Of a stretch of DNA of 64,000 nt, positions 44,540 through 55,087 are shown piece after piece. Position numbers and translations under genes: made by a program. Position 1 is the first letter of the stretch; every line of letters begins with the position of its first letter. The notes under the pieces are model-generated. The model saw only the letters and a program-made list of their open reading frames with translations, was not told where the DNA came from and searched no databases. This DNA is from Wyeomyia smithii (lineage: Eukaryota > Arthropoda > Insecta > Diptera > Culicidae), in NCBI RefSeq assembly GCF_029784165.1, contig NC_073695.1:203867136-203931135 (forward strand). The letters are read 5' to 3'.

Positions 44540-46999
44540 CACTTCCCAAGCAGTTGAAATTACAACTTCCTGATCTACCGAATTTACGCTCGAAATACCT
44601 GCGAGAAGTATTTGGTGGTGCTTGAACAGCAGTTTAAAATGTGAGCGATAGAATTGGTTCAAAAAGAAATTATTTTGAACATGCATCCAGAATGAGAACG
44701 CGATTAAAACTTGGCTGATAACAGTTGAGTCATGAACGACTCGAGCAGTTTCTTAGGCGAGTTACTCGACAAAATCCAACCGACTCTCCATTAGTATTAC
44801 TAAAATTGGTCAGGCGAGTAACTCGCCGCTTGCGTCGTCTTCTGTGCCAATCCCCTACACAGGAGATAGACCACGAAATATAAGAATAATCCTATTAAAC
44901 TGCAACCATCCTTTAGTGTTTTTCCCAAAAATTTAGAAGAAATTGATTGTTTGGAGGGGGATTGTTTGGAAGTAGTAGTTGTAGTTCAAACAAAACTTAG
45001 TATAGAAGCTATTTATTATTGCCATTTCATTTATTTTTACCATTCCAATGCACACACGAGTACAATAATTTCAAAGTTGATTCGAAGAAAACTCACCAGA
45101 AATCACTTCATTTTTTATAATGTACCGGTTGTAAATCTCAGATAATATTTGAAGACGGTACCATGGGGAAGAAATATAATTTCTTCGGTAGCATAGAAAT
45201 GAAGGAACGCAATCACCGAGAAAAACTGCACCATAAATGACTCAGGAAGTGCTGATATTTTCATTACCTAAAGCTAATTGTTATTTTACAATTATTACGC
45301 AGAGTTGACGAGCAACTGTTTTGTTTATTTATTATCGAACACTCATCACCACGGCTGAGTAGTGATGGAAAACCACACTCAGACCAAGGTTTTTTTTTGC
45401 GTGATTCTGGTGGAACGGGTAATTAGATGATATACTGATAATTTTTTTTATTGATCGCCCCTAACCGATGATACCTGGGGCAATAAATGCTCCGCAGGCC
45501 GGACCCCTGAAGCGGAGTTGCAGAACCGTGAAAATAACCGGCAACAAAACGTTATTAAACAAGTTTTCCTCGACGCCCGCGCTGCGATTAACTTTCCACC
45601 ACCACCGGCGGCTGCAGTGAACGGTTCCACTTGCTACGTGTAGCTGAAGGTTGGTGGGAAAGAGGAGAGAGGATGGGGCGATAGCAGGTTAGCGGACTCT
45701 ACCATCATCATTATCGTCATCTTTTTCGTTACGTTGCGAGATAAACAGCATCATGTTATCGATATCGTGCGTTTTTCTTCCGCTAGATTTGCTGTTGTTT
45801 TTGCTGCTCGAAGACATAGTTTTCCAGCATCTGTGAACAATAATGCAAGACAGGTGTGAGGATTTATTTCGGTCGAAAAAAAAACAACAAACAGATTCAT
45901 TTTATTTATTTTTTTATTCAAAGAAGATTCTTAAGAGTATTACCAACGATGTATAATTTCGCATATATTATTACATTGCTTCATTTGAATCGAGTTTTCC
46001 AAAAACAAAAACTAGTTTCATTATCGTTCGCGGTAGATATATATTTATAGTTAGACATACTTTTTACAATTATTTAAAACAAAAAAAAATCTTTTGTGTA
46101 TCTCTTATGCACAGTCTATTTTCATATGACACAGTTCGATTACCTTAACTAAGTACTAAGAGTTAGAGGTCGAAGACGTTCACTAAACTAGCGTATTAAC
46201 AACATTATCAATAAAACAACTGAAGTATTTTGACTAAACGACCGGGCCTTATGATTAACTTAACAAAACTAACATATTCGTTTTCTCAACAGAAAATTGT
46301 TGAATTATTCTTTACACATTTAATGACTTTTACCCAGGTTTGGATAAAACTGTAGGAGTGCAGTTGCTGTTCTGTACTGAATGCGTTGCTGAAGCATGTT
46401 TTATTTCACTACAAGATGGATGGCTGGAAGCAGGCCTATGTTATACATGGCTTTATTTGAACTACTTTCGACTTGGGTATTTGATTGTTTTGTTTACCAG
46501 AAGCACGGAATAACACTTGCGTAGCTAAATCATAAATCTATAGGCCACGGAAAACAGTTTTACGCATCTTGGTTCAATTAGAGAGTAACTCTACATTTAC
46601 AGCAGCATAGGGAATTATTTGCTTTTTTGATTATTTGCCTTTTAGTTATCTAACGGTTTAAATTCGCGTCCGAGGTGGATAAATTCTACCGACAAATTAC
46701 GTCTACGATTTTTTTTTTTTTCAATATACATCATCTAGTATCGTGACACGATTAGCAGCGACTGGCTGCTCAACCGGTAACTAGTAGCTCACAAAATCCA
46801 TCATCGTTTTGGCATCAAATGATTAACCTTGGTTCGAATGGAGCCGACTCGAGAGGGTCGCTTCCTTAAATTCTAGCGCATTTTGGGTAAAATAATACCG
46901 ACCGTGATAAGTCGGCCAATTGGCTGGTAGAAATCTTCTCAAGCGTAGTTTAAATGCAGCGACGACGGCCATGCACGACTCCTCTCGCTAGTGCCAGCT
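44540..46999. other. 3' flank of frizzled: non-coding, part likely fz 3' UTR
   Basis: No coding or transposon structure recognised. A GC-richer patch lies at 45440-45700. The part adjacent to 47010 probably holds the fz 3' UTR, but its extent cannot be fixed from sequence alone. Confidence 0.4.
46452..46457 (-). terminator. Candidate AATAAA polyadenylation signal for fz
   Basis: TTTATT on the plus strand gives AATAAA on the minus strand, about 550 nt after the fz stop. Another lies at 46400-46405. Choosing between these, or more distal sites, needs transcript data. Confidence 0.3.
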
Positions 47000-47009
47000 G
47001 CTGGTCCTA

Positions 47010-47548
47010 CTAAACGTAGGCCCCCCGACTTCGACTATCCTTGCCCTGTAAACGTTCGGCAAATTGCCTCCAGCTAACAACGGTCTTGCCAGACCAAAGC
47101 CATACACTGGAGGTGACACCGACCAGCATCGAGCAAACGTACTTGGCCATGTAAATATGGAAGATTGGTTTTTCCTCCTCTGGTACCATGTTGCTGTTGT
47201 ACTTGGTAGCCGGACATGGAATCGAGAAAATCCGACACATCTGCCGGTTCCATTGGATCATCCATTCATCGAAATTGAAGTACTCGTAGAACAGACAGCC
47301 GAGATAGCCGAGCGCGGGCAAAATGAACAGTCCACTGAAGAATCCTATCCGCAGCATCAGCCGTTCCAGTTTGTCCGTGCGGGTTCCATCGTGCTTCATC
47401 ACCGTCCGGATTCGAAACAGGGACACGAATCCTGCCAGCAAAAAGATCGCCCCTAGTGACAGGTAGATGCAGAGCGGAATCAGTAGGAACATGGCCTGCG
47501 AGTGCGTATCCAGCTGACCGACAAAACAGACCCCGGCCAGCACGTCAC
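47010..47548 (-). CDS. fz: frizzled, terminal coding exon
   Basis: The exon encodes 178 full residues plus a split first codon. It covers the end of extracellular loop 2 (DVLAGVCFVGQLD), TM5 (MFLLIPLCIYLSLGAIFLL), intracellular loop 3 (SLFRIRTVMKHDGTRTDKLE), TM6 (IGFFSGLFILPALGYLGC), extracellular loop 3 (NFDEWMIQWNRQMC) and TM7 (YVCSMLVGVTSSVWLWS). The KTVVSW (KTxxxW) motif that recruits Dishevelled and a C-tail ending GAYV, a PDZ ligand, follow. These features are close to insect Frizzled 1, the Wnt and planar-polarity receptor in the plasma membrane. The stop TAG is at 47012-47010. The frame upstream of 47549 (MLSSCLLSPIA) is intronic. The cysteine-rich Wnt-binding domain and TM1-TM4 lie on upstream exons beyond the right edge or unrecognised in the window. 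Confidence 0.95.
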
Positions 47549-47585
47549 CTGCGATGGGAGAAAGAAGGCAAGAAGAAAGCACAAA
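47549..47585 (-). other. Splice acceptor of the last fz exon
   Basis: On the minus strand a pyrimidine-rich run (CTTTCTTCTTGCCTTCTTTC) leads to CCCATCGCAG, directly before GTGACGTGCTGG. This places the exon start at 47548 in phase 1, so a G from the previous exon completes the glycine codon. Confidence 0.8.
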
Positions 47586-48832
47586 ATTAATACCTTGTTG
47601 TCAACGGTTTCATCGGGTGCACATATTGCTTCTCGCAAGGTGGCTGCGTGTGCGCATAATCAAAGCTCATTGGTGCTGCAATTATAGAGGCATTTGTAAT
47701 TACTGATATGTTCTTGATATTCGAAGGAAACCGAGCACATCTCGTTAAGACAGCCGAGTGCCGTTAACTGAAGGAGAAGTGTAAAGTAGCAATTTTGAAA
47801 CAAGATAGGTTTGATTACAATGTGACAAAATGTCTCTTCTAATTTTGCACTACTTAATATATCCGAAATGTGATTGAATGTACTGTTATATGAACAAATC
47901 AGTTCCGCGAGGTTAGTATCTATGGTTTCTGCAGATTTTTTTTCTTTTTAGTAGCATTTCAAATAAGAAGTAAAAACTTGAGTAAATAATCAGTCGACAG
48001 AAGCGTATAGTTTAATTGTCACTAACAACCATATTTTTCAAAATGGGATCGAATGGCAGGAGAATCTTCTTTAAATTTATTTAACATATTCACCCCGGGA
48101 CGGCAAACTGAAACAAATCCGTTGACTTTCGTGGATATTTTGAAAAATCCGTACATTTTATTTACGGATCCGGTTATCTGTAGAGGTAGAACAGGGAAAA
48201 AAATTAGGGAATTTCATATAATTTTCACAGCCAGACTGCTGTTAATAAAATCAATTATGAGTCGTTGCCAACAAAATAGTTAGTTCTTCATCAAACATTC
48301 TATTGAATACAATGCCAATCGGCTGCAGCTTGTGTTTTTGCTAACCAATGACCGTATGCTGTGTTCACTTCAGGAAAATGAGCCAGTCGCATTGAAAATG
48401 TATGAAGATATTCGAACTTGTCTTCAATTTTCGTTACTCAATAAAAAAAATGGTGGCTATAATTATCATATCACAAAAATCTTGTTTATTCTAACTGTAT
48501 TGATAGATACATTCAAGCACATATTGATTAATACATTCCGTACAATTGTATGGGAGCTATCAGTATCTTAAATCTTCCCCTCTCAACGTTACATGATCAT
48601 TAAGTTTAACATAGTGAATCCAGATACTTTCGAAAAAGAATCAATAGCAGTTTTAATTCCCCTGCGAATCGAGCAGAAAATCAAGAAAACATACAAAAAG
48701 GTTAGGCCAAATCAGTGAATATTCAGTATTTGGATTGAGAAAACACTCTAAATAAACGATTTGAAAATGAAAGACCATAAAAACTAGCCGTTTTTAAACG
48801 ACTTTTCTTGGAAATCCACGCAAAATAATCCC
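47586..48832. other. Intronic DNA of fz (inferred), nothing else supported
   Basis: AT-rich sequence without recognised exons, repeats or transposon ends. It is inferred to be the 3' part of the last fz intron, because the terminal exon needs an upstream partner and none is seen here. Confidence 0.5.
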
Positions 48833-48849
48833 GTAAATCCTAAAATCCT

Positions 48850-50621
48850 AAAAAGTTCTACGAGAAGCTGAACAGCTCCCGTTAAGGCTTCGTGCCACAA
48901 GCCGATATGTGCAGGAGCTTGGACGGCAACCTCCTTACAGACGAGTGTGAGGTGATCGAAAGGTGGAGGCAGCACTTCGACGAGCATCTAAACGGCGATG
49001 CGGTAGAGCGCGAGGACGGTATGGCAACTGATCTTGGTGCACGAGCAGAAGACATCAGAATTCCAGCCCCCGATCTTCTGGAGGTGGAGGAGGAGATTGG
49101 TCGGCTGAAAAACAACAAAGCTGCTGGAGTGGACCAACTTCCAAGCGAGCTATTGTAATACGGTGGAGAAGCACTGGCTAGAGCCGTGCACTGAATCATT
49201 GTCAAGGCTTGGAAGGAAGAACGAGTACCGGAGGAGTGGATGGAGGGTATTGTGTGTCCCATCTACAAAAAGGGCAACAAACTGGAGTGCTGCAATTATC
49301 GGGCAATCACTCTGTTGAACGCCGCCTACAAGGTACTCTCCCAAATACTTTGCCGTCAACTATCACCATTTGCAAAGCAGTTCGTGGGGCACTACCAGGC
49401 GGGATTTATGGGTGCCCACGCCACCACGGATCAGATATTCGCGGTTCGGCAGGTTATGCAGAAATGCCGCAAATATATCGTGCCCACACATCATTTGTCC
49501 ATCGATTTCAAATCGGCGTACGACACAATCGATCGGGACAAGCTATGACAAATTATGCACGACTACGGTTTTCCGGACAAACTGACGCGGTCAAAGCGAC
49601 GATGGATCGAGTGATGTGTGTAGTTCGAGTTTTGGGGGCACTCTCGAGCCCCTTCGAAACCCGAAGAGGGCTAAGGCAAGGTGATGGTCTCTCGTGCATA
49701 CTGTTCAACATTGCCCTGGAAGGTGTCATTAGAAGAGCGGGGATTAACACGAGTGGCAAGATTTTCCAAAAGTCGGTCCAACTGTTTGGTTTCGCCGACG
49801 ATATCGACATTGTGGCTCGGACCTTTGTGAAGATGGCGGATACGTACATCGGACTAAAGGCTGAAGCCAAAAAGATTGGACTGGTCATCAATGCATCGAA
49901 GACAAAGTACATGAAAAGAAAGGGTTCACGAGAAGACAGTAACAGTATTAGTAACCTCCCACCTCGAGTTAAAATTGGTGGTGATGAAATCGAGGTGGTC
50001 GATGAGTTCGTGTTCCTGGGCTGTAACTGCCGACAACGATACCAGCAGAGAAATTCAACGGCGCATTATGGCAGGAAATCGTGCATACTTTGGTCTCCGG
50101 AGGACGCTTCGATCGAGTAGAATTCGCCGCCGCACCAAGTTAACCATCTACAAGACGCTGATCAGACCGGTAGTCCTCTACGGGCATGAGACATGGACTA
50201 TGCTTGTGGAGGACCAACGCGTCCTAGCGGTGTTCGAGCGGAAGGTGCTGCGTACCATTTTCGGTGGACTGCAGATGGAAAACGGAGTGTGGAGAAGGCG
50301 AATGAACCAAGAACTGCAGGAGCTGCTTGGGGAGCCATCTATCGTCCACAACGCTAAGATAGGCAGGTTGCGGTGGGCTGGGCATGATGTAAGAACATCA
50401 GACGACAGCCCGGTAAAGATGGTTCTAGAAACAATCCATCAGGGACGAGACGGAGAGGTGCACAGCGGGCAAGGTGGATCGATCAGATGGAAGACGACCT
50501 GCGAACCCTACGCAGACTGCAGAGCTGGCGAACTGCAGCCATGGACCGAGTGGAATGGAGACGACTCTTACGTACAGCAAAAGCCACACCACGGCTTGGG
50601 ACTGTTTGGTAAGGTAAGTAA
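48850..50621 (+). mobile_element. 5'-truncated RTE-clade (JAM1-like) retrotransposon
   Basis: A 17-bp direct repeat, gtaaatcctaaaatcct, at 48833-48849 and 50622-50638 defines the insertion. The 3' end has the short-repeat tail GGTAAGGTAAGTAAGTA typical of RTE elements. The body begins inside the ORF, in the linker just before the reverse transcriptase, so the endonuclease half was never copied. Confidence 0.85.
48892..50600 (+). pseudogene. RTE-clade reverse transcriptase, truncated and frameshifted
   Basis: Pieces in order: GNLLTDECEVIERWRQHFDE, IGRLKNNKAAGVDQLPSELL with a stop at 49158, and CPIYKKGNKLECCNYRAITL with LLNAAYKVLSQI. GHYQAGFMGAHATTDQIFAV and HLSIDFKSAYDTIDRDKL (stop 49548) follow. 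Next come LRQGDGLSCILFNIALEGVI, FGFADDIDIVA with the catalytic FADD near 49790, and INASKTKYM. KLTIYKTLIRPVVLYGHETW and the C-terminal IGRLRWAGHDVRTSDDSPVK close the protein. At least two stops and two frame changes interrupt it. Catalytic residues are otherwise preserved, so the copy is fairly recent. Confidence 0.8.
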
Positions 50622-50836
50622 GTAAATCCTAAAATCCTTGTAAAAAACTTTAGTGTGAATAAAATATACACCCAAAACAAACGGAGAAAATTTTTTTACA
50701 TTTTAGCAAGATTTCGTTACTCTTTGTATTTTATGATCGCGCATTAAATACAAAAAGTAATTTCTACACGGGAACATACAACCAAGAGTCACAATGCGTG
50801 TGTTAGTGGGGTTCAGGTTCATTTCAATTCTCTCTA

Positions 50837-52056
50837 ACGTTTGCGGTAAAAAATGGACAAAAATTGCCGTTTTTCATGAGTTTACCTTTAATCGCACTGA
50901 CGAAACTACTCATGCATCATCAATCATAGTAACCTATGAGTTAGCGAAAAAAATTGATAGCTCTATCAGTCAAACTCTAACTGTGATGGCGAAAAAAGTG
51001 AAGCTCTCTGTTCAGAAGTGTGCGCATTCAAAGAACGGTTCCCCGCCGCGTCAAAAACGGACATCATGCGGCACTTTGTGGACGCCGGGTGTACCCGTTC
51101 CGGCATACTATTAGATAACGATCAGAGAACGAAAGCAAGCCCGGTTCCGGACGGCTAACGACCCTGAGCGACAAGAAGCTTCAAAGGATGCTGAAGAGAA
51201 AAAACCAAGAGAAAAGTGGCTAAATCGCTGCGTGCACTTGGTCGGTAGGTTGGTGCATGCGGTGAAACAGTGTAACAGTATCTGGAGAACATAGACATAC
51301 ATGTCAGGAAGCGGCAGTCCCGTCCACTGGTCTCGGAGCTGCAGGCAATGACGCAGCGACAGCGGTTGAATAAGATGGTCAAGTTGATTTTCCCGGCAAA
51401 TCGCCACGTGGCAGTGGTGATGGACGACGAGACCTATCTCACCCTAGATGGCAACGACTGGCAGAGTACTTCGTGTTTCACTTCTCCCACGAAGGAATTG
51501 AGCTCCGAGGTAAAATTTATTTCACACACCAAGTTCCCCAAGAAGATGCTGCTGTGGCTGACAATCAGCGAGAACGGGATGTCAAAGCCGCTCTTCTTTC
51601 GCTCCGGGCTGGCCGTGAGCGGAGAAATTTATTGTACGAAGTGGCTACCAGAAGTTGCGTCGTTCATCAAGATATACTATTAGAGCGAAGACACGGTATT
51701 CTGGCCAGATTGGACGTCTGCCCACCACTCGAAGCGATCGTTAGAGGAGATGCTGCGTCCCATCAAGAATTTCTGGGCGAACTTGAAGCGCATGATCTAT
51801 TTCAACAATTTTGTCGCGAAAACGGAAAGGAATCAATAAAAAACGAAGAAAGAGCTTAAAAACATGCCTACACGCATGTTTTCGTCCGCCATGGCGAATG
51901 TTTCGGTCAACTGCCGGAAGGCCGCTCGCAAGGGCGTAGATTTTTTTTGCAATTTTTTTTTAATAACATAATATAATTACCATTAATGGGAAATTTATCC
52001 AACTCAATTATTTGTCTTAGTTTTGTTTCATTTGTCCATTTTTTTACCGCAAACGT
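50837..52056 (+). mobile_element. DD37E mariner, second copy, 1220 bp
   Basis: The termini are ACGTTTGCGGTAAAAAATGG (with ACAAA following on the left) and its near complement on the right (complement of ACGTTTGCGGTAAAAAAATG). TA duplications lie at 50835-50836 and 52057-52058. Similarity to the copy at 38804-41028 runs from the 5' UTR (CGCACTGACGAAACTAC) to the right terminal region. Confidence 0.9.
50935..51858 (+). pseudogene. DD37E mariner transposase, disabled by deletions and frameshifts
   Basis: The N-terminal part reads SSISQTLTVMAKKVKL, then loses frame near 51000. The middle part is open (51348-51683): VVMDDETYLTLDGNDWQSTS with the first catalytic aspartate, FISHTKFPKKMLLWLTISEN, KPLFFRSGLAVSGEIYCTKW. 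After a stop it continues FWPDWTSAHHSKRSLEEM, with the second aspartate intact. It then jumps to LRPIKNFWANLKRMIYFNN. About 24 residues are missing between the two, and the glutamate of RPIE is K. Damage therefore falls in different places from the first copy. Confidence 0.8.
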
Positions 52057-52235
52057 TATTCGCACATATTCAGAAACTTAATATAAAGTTTCTAGATAAG
52101 CACGAGTTTTGTACTTTCAAACAGGTCCAAACGAATTTATTTCGCGGTCAACACGATGAAATTTTAGGGAGGAACAATTCTAAGGAAAGAAAAAAACATA
52201 TTTGCATATACGATTGGTTTCCAATATGATACGTG

Positions 52236-54439
52236 TACGCACTGACAAACGATCAAACCGACGACGTAAAGGAGGAATTCTATGAGCTCCTTGAGAAAAC
52301 GTATGGAGAGTGCCCACAACACGACATAAAGATCGTCAACGGAGATACGAACGCACGAGTCGGGCGAGAGGAGTTCTTTCGTCCCGTTATTCATAGGGAA
52401 AGCCTTCACTCTACCACCAACGACAACGGCCTAAGGCTAGTGAACTTCGCCGCGGCCAGGGAAATGGCCATCTACAGTTCCATTTTGCACGTCTGAACAT
52501 TCGGAAGCACACCTGGAGGCACCCCAATGGAGAGGCTTGCTCCCAGATCGACCACATGCTGATCGACGGCCGGCACTTTTTAGACGTCAAAGATGTGCTG
52601 TCCTTTCGAGGGCAATCATCGACTCGGATCACTATCTTGTGGTAGGTAAAACTCACGCCCGGCTGTCCAACGTATTCAAATCGCGATCGGCGGAGAACAT
52701 ACGTCAGGACATCCAGAGGTCATCAGCGGAAGGAGTTGCTGTAGAGTATACTCGGAAAGCTGTTAGACGGATCGGTGAACCAACAGGAATGGACCTGAAC
52801 GAGCAGAAGAAGCAAATCCATGATGCGGTCAGCGAAACAGCGCGAGAAGTGATAGGCATGACAACGGGAACCACGCGAAGGGGGTGGTTCGGTGCTGAGT
52901 GTGTAGAGGTGACGGAAGAGAAGAAGCGGGTCTAGGCCAACACGTTAGTAGCAGCTAATAGTGCGGTGCGACAGATGCGGGAGGAATACCGGGAGACACG
53001 AGCTGCCGGAAAGAGGCTTCAGCGCCGTAAGAGACGTGAGCACTACGATCGCGTCCTCGCGGAGGCGGAGAATTGCTTCACCAGGCACGACACGAGGAGA
53101 TTCTATAGAACGAATAACGGGATCAGGAGCCGAACCGTGCCAGTACCTGCCATGTGTAATGACAAGGGGGAACCTGTTTATCGAAAAATTGGAGATGGCC
53201 AGGCGTTGGAAGCAACATTTTGAAGTGCTGTTGAGCGGTAAGGGAGGTAGGAGAGTCGGCAAGAAGAACAGGTAAAAAATTGGGTAGTACGGGCAAGCTG
53301 TGGACTCTTCAACTTCGGACGACGTGAAGAATGCTTGCCGAAATGCTTGCAGCTGAAGAACCACAAAGCCGCTGGGAAGGACGGCTTACCGGCCGAAAGA
53401 ACATAGACTCGAGTGTAGTAATTATCGAGGTATAACTCTCCTCAATTCCGCGTCTAAAATTCACTTCCGTATCCTGTTCCAGCGACTGAGGTCGTTGCAG
53501 GAAACATAGCAGGAATCGATCTACAACGGACAAGATGTTCATCTTGAGACAGATCCTCGACAAGTTTCGAGAAAACAACTTGCAAACACATCATCTGTTC
53601 GTAGACTTCAAGGCGGTGTACGATACAGTGAAACGCAACAAGCTGTGGCAAATAATGCTTGAACATAGTTTTCCAACAAAACTAATTGAACTGTTACGTG
53701 CGACGCTTAACGGTTTCACATCAAGCGTAAGGACAGCGGGCGAATTTTCGGACGCGTTTGTGGCGTTAGATGGTCTAAAGCAAGGTGATGGGCTCTCGAA
53801 CGGCACCAACCTTTACGATGTCTCCCATGCTTCTGGGTTTCGCGGACGACAGTGATATGATTGATGTTAACCCTAGAGCTGTTGAGGAGGCTAGATGAAT
53901 TGGACGAAGAACAAGGTGTGGCTGGCAGAGAGCGTAGTAGGTCCCATAGCCTATAGATCCGTACAAAATTTGCGCTCTATAGAACTCTGATCCTCCCGGT
54001 GATGGCGCTTTACGGACTTGAATCGTGGACGTGGAGGAGGCCGATTGACGAGCGCTTGGAGTCTTCGAGCGTAGAATCCTGCGATCAATACTCGGAGCAA
54101 ACTAGGAAATGGGGTGTGGCGCAGGCGCATGAATCACGAACTGTACGAAGTATACAAACACGCTGATATTGTCAAGTAAATGAAACACGGCAGGTTACAG
54201 TGGGCTGGCCACGGAAGGCGGATGAGCGACCGGCAAAGATAATAATTAGCAGGGAACCGGATAAAGGCCGACGACTTCGAGGCAGACCTCGCACAAGCTG
54301 GATGTGTGCTCTCGAGGAGGAAGCCAGAGCAGCGGGTGTAAGGGGAGACTGCAGAGGAGCAGCCCAAGACCGACTTTTGTGGAGGCGTATTTTGGATTCG
54401 GCATTGGATCTCAACGATCTGTCGCCATAAAAGTAAGTA
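52236..54439 (+). mobile_element. 5'-truncated RTE-clade retrotransposon, degenerate
   Basis: The 8-bp direct repeat gatacgtg at 52228-52235 and 54440-54447 brackets the element. The 3' end has AAAAGTAAGTA, again a short-repeat tail. The coding part starts within the endonuclease and runs to the C-terminus. It is more decayed than the copy at 48850. Confidence 0.75.
52240..54430 (+). pseudogene. RTE-clade endonuclease-reverse transcriptase, many frame breaks
   Basis: The endonuclease part reads DDVKEEFYELLEKTYGECPQ, DIKIVNGDTNARVGREEFF, TTNDNGLRLVNFAAAREMAI and SQIDHMLIDGRHFLDVKDVL. The linker has RKAVRRIGEPTGMDLNEQKK and RRKRREHYDRVLAEAENCF. The reverse transcriptase has LFVDFKAVYDTVKRNKLWQI near 53598 and DGLKQGDGLSN near 53768, and the catalytic box region reads GFRGRQ in the open frame because of frameshifts. 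The C-terminal GRLQWAGHGRRMSDRPAKII and GRPRTSWMCALEEEARAAGV near 54190-54340 complete it. There are numerous stops. This protein family is often mis-annotated as craniofacial development protein 2. Confidence 0.75.
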
Positions 54440-54660
54440 GATACGTGACAAGTGAAAATATTGTATGCATATAGTTGTAACGGCCATTTTTAGATGCTAT
54501 TGATCTCGTAACATGTTCAAATGACATTATTTGTTATTTTTCACTGAGAATTAATGTTATTGCTTTTAAGTAACAAATTTGTTACACCAGGTAAAATTTT
54601 TCGCTAGTGCTTTTAAAGTAACAAGTGAAAATTTTGCGTGTATGTATCCTTGCATTACTA
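54440..54660. repeat. Fragments with CACGCAAA-type MITE ends
   Basis: ACAAGTGAAAATTTTGCGTG followed by TA near 54622-54643 is the complement of the CACGCAAAA terminus seen at 31302. A diverged form, ACAAGTGAAAATATTG, lies at about 54447. AAGTAACAAATTTGTTAC is palindromic near 54570. Boundaries not resolved. Confidence 0.35.
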
Positions 54661-54771
54661 GAAATTCTAGGCTTTGAATGAAAAACTATTTTTCAGGTCA
54701 GTGTAGTACAATTCTGAGTACATTTCGTTGATTATTTATCAGAATAAGACGAATAAGAAAAATAACTGTAC

Positions 54772-54774
<3 letters not shown>

Positions 54775-54812
<38 letters not shown>
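54775..54812. repeat. (TA)n microsatellite at the 3' end of the first R1-clade element
   Basis: An uninterrupted run of TA, followed immediately by about 40 T that are the element's poly(A) on the minus strand. Probably target sequence. Confidence 0.95.
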
Positions 54813-54853
<41 letters not shown>

Positions 54854-55087
54854 TTTCAGGTGAAGGGGAAATTTGCATCCAAACCCCTGAGGTGACCAAC
54901 CTCAGGGAGTGTGGGGTTGGTTTGAATCAGTGACCGGACCCACTAAAACCCCTTCAGTCTCCAGCCCATAATACTCCCCGGGACCACCGCTAGGTATTGC
55001 TTCGGGGAGCGGCTTTTGTGCTCTGTGCACCCTCTTGGTTCTTTAGGTCTTTTTGCTAACTTAGCTAACTAACCTGGAGACTGGCCG

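Noticed and set aside
44486..44540. CRISPR-like or regulatory repeat
   Set aside because: Perfect 6-bp tandem without spacers; an ordinary microsatellite.
44288..44686. 132-residue protein with an (MS)n run
   Set aside because: The run is the CATGCT microsatellite; flanks show no conserved domain.
47549..47582. Start of the frizzled frame at MLSSCLLSP as a real N-terminus
   Set aside because: It lies upstream of a strong splice acceptor and has no resemblance to Frizzled; the exon continues an upstream coding sequence.
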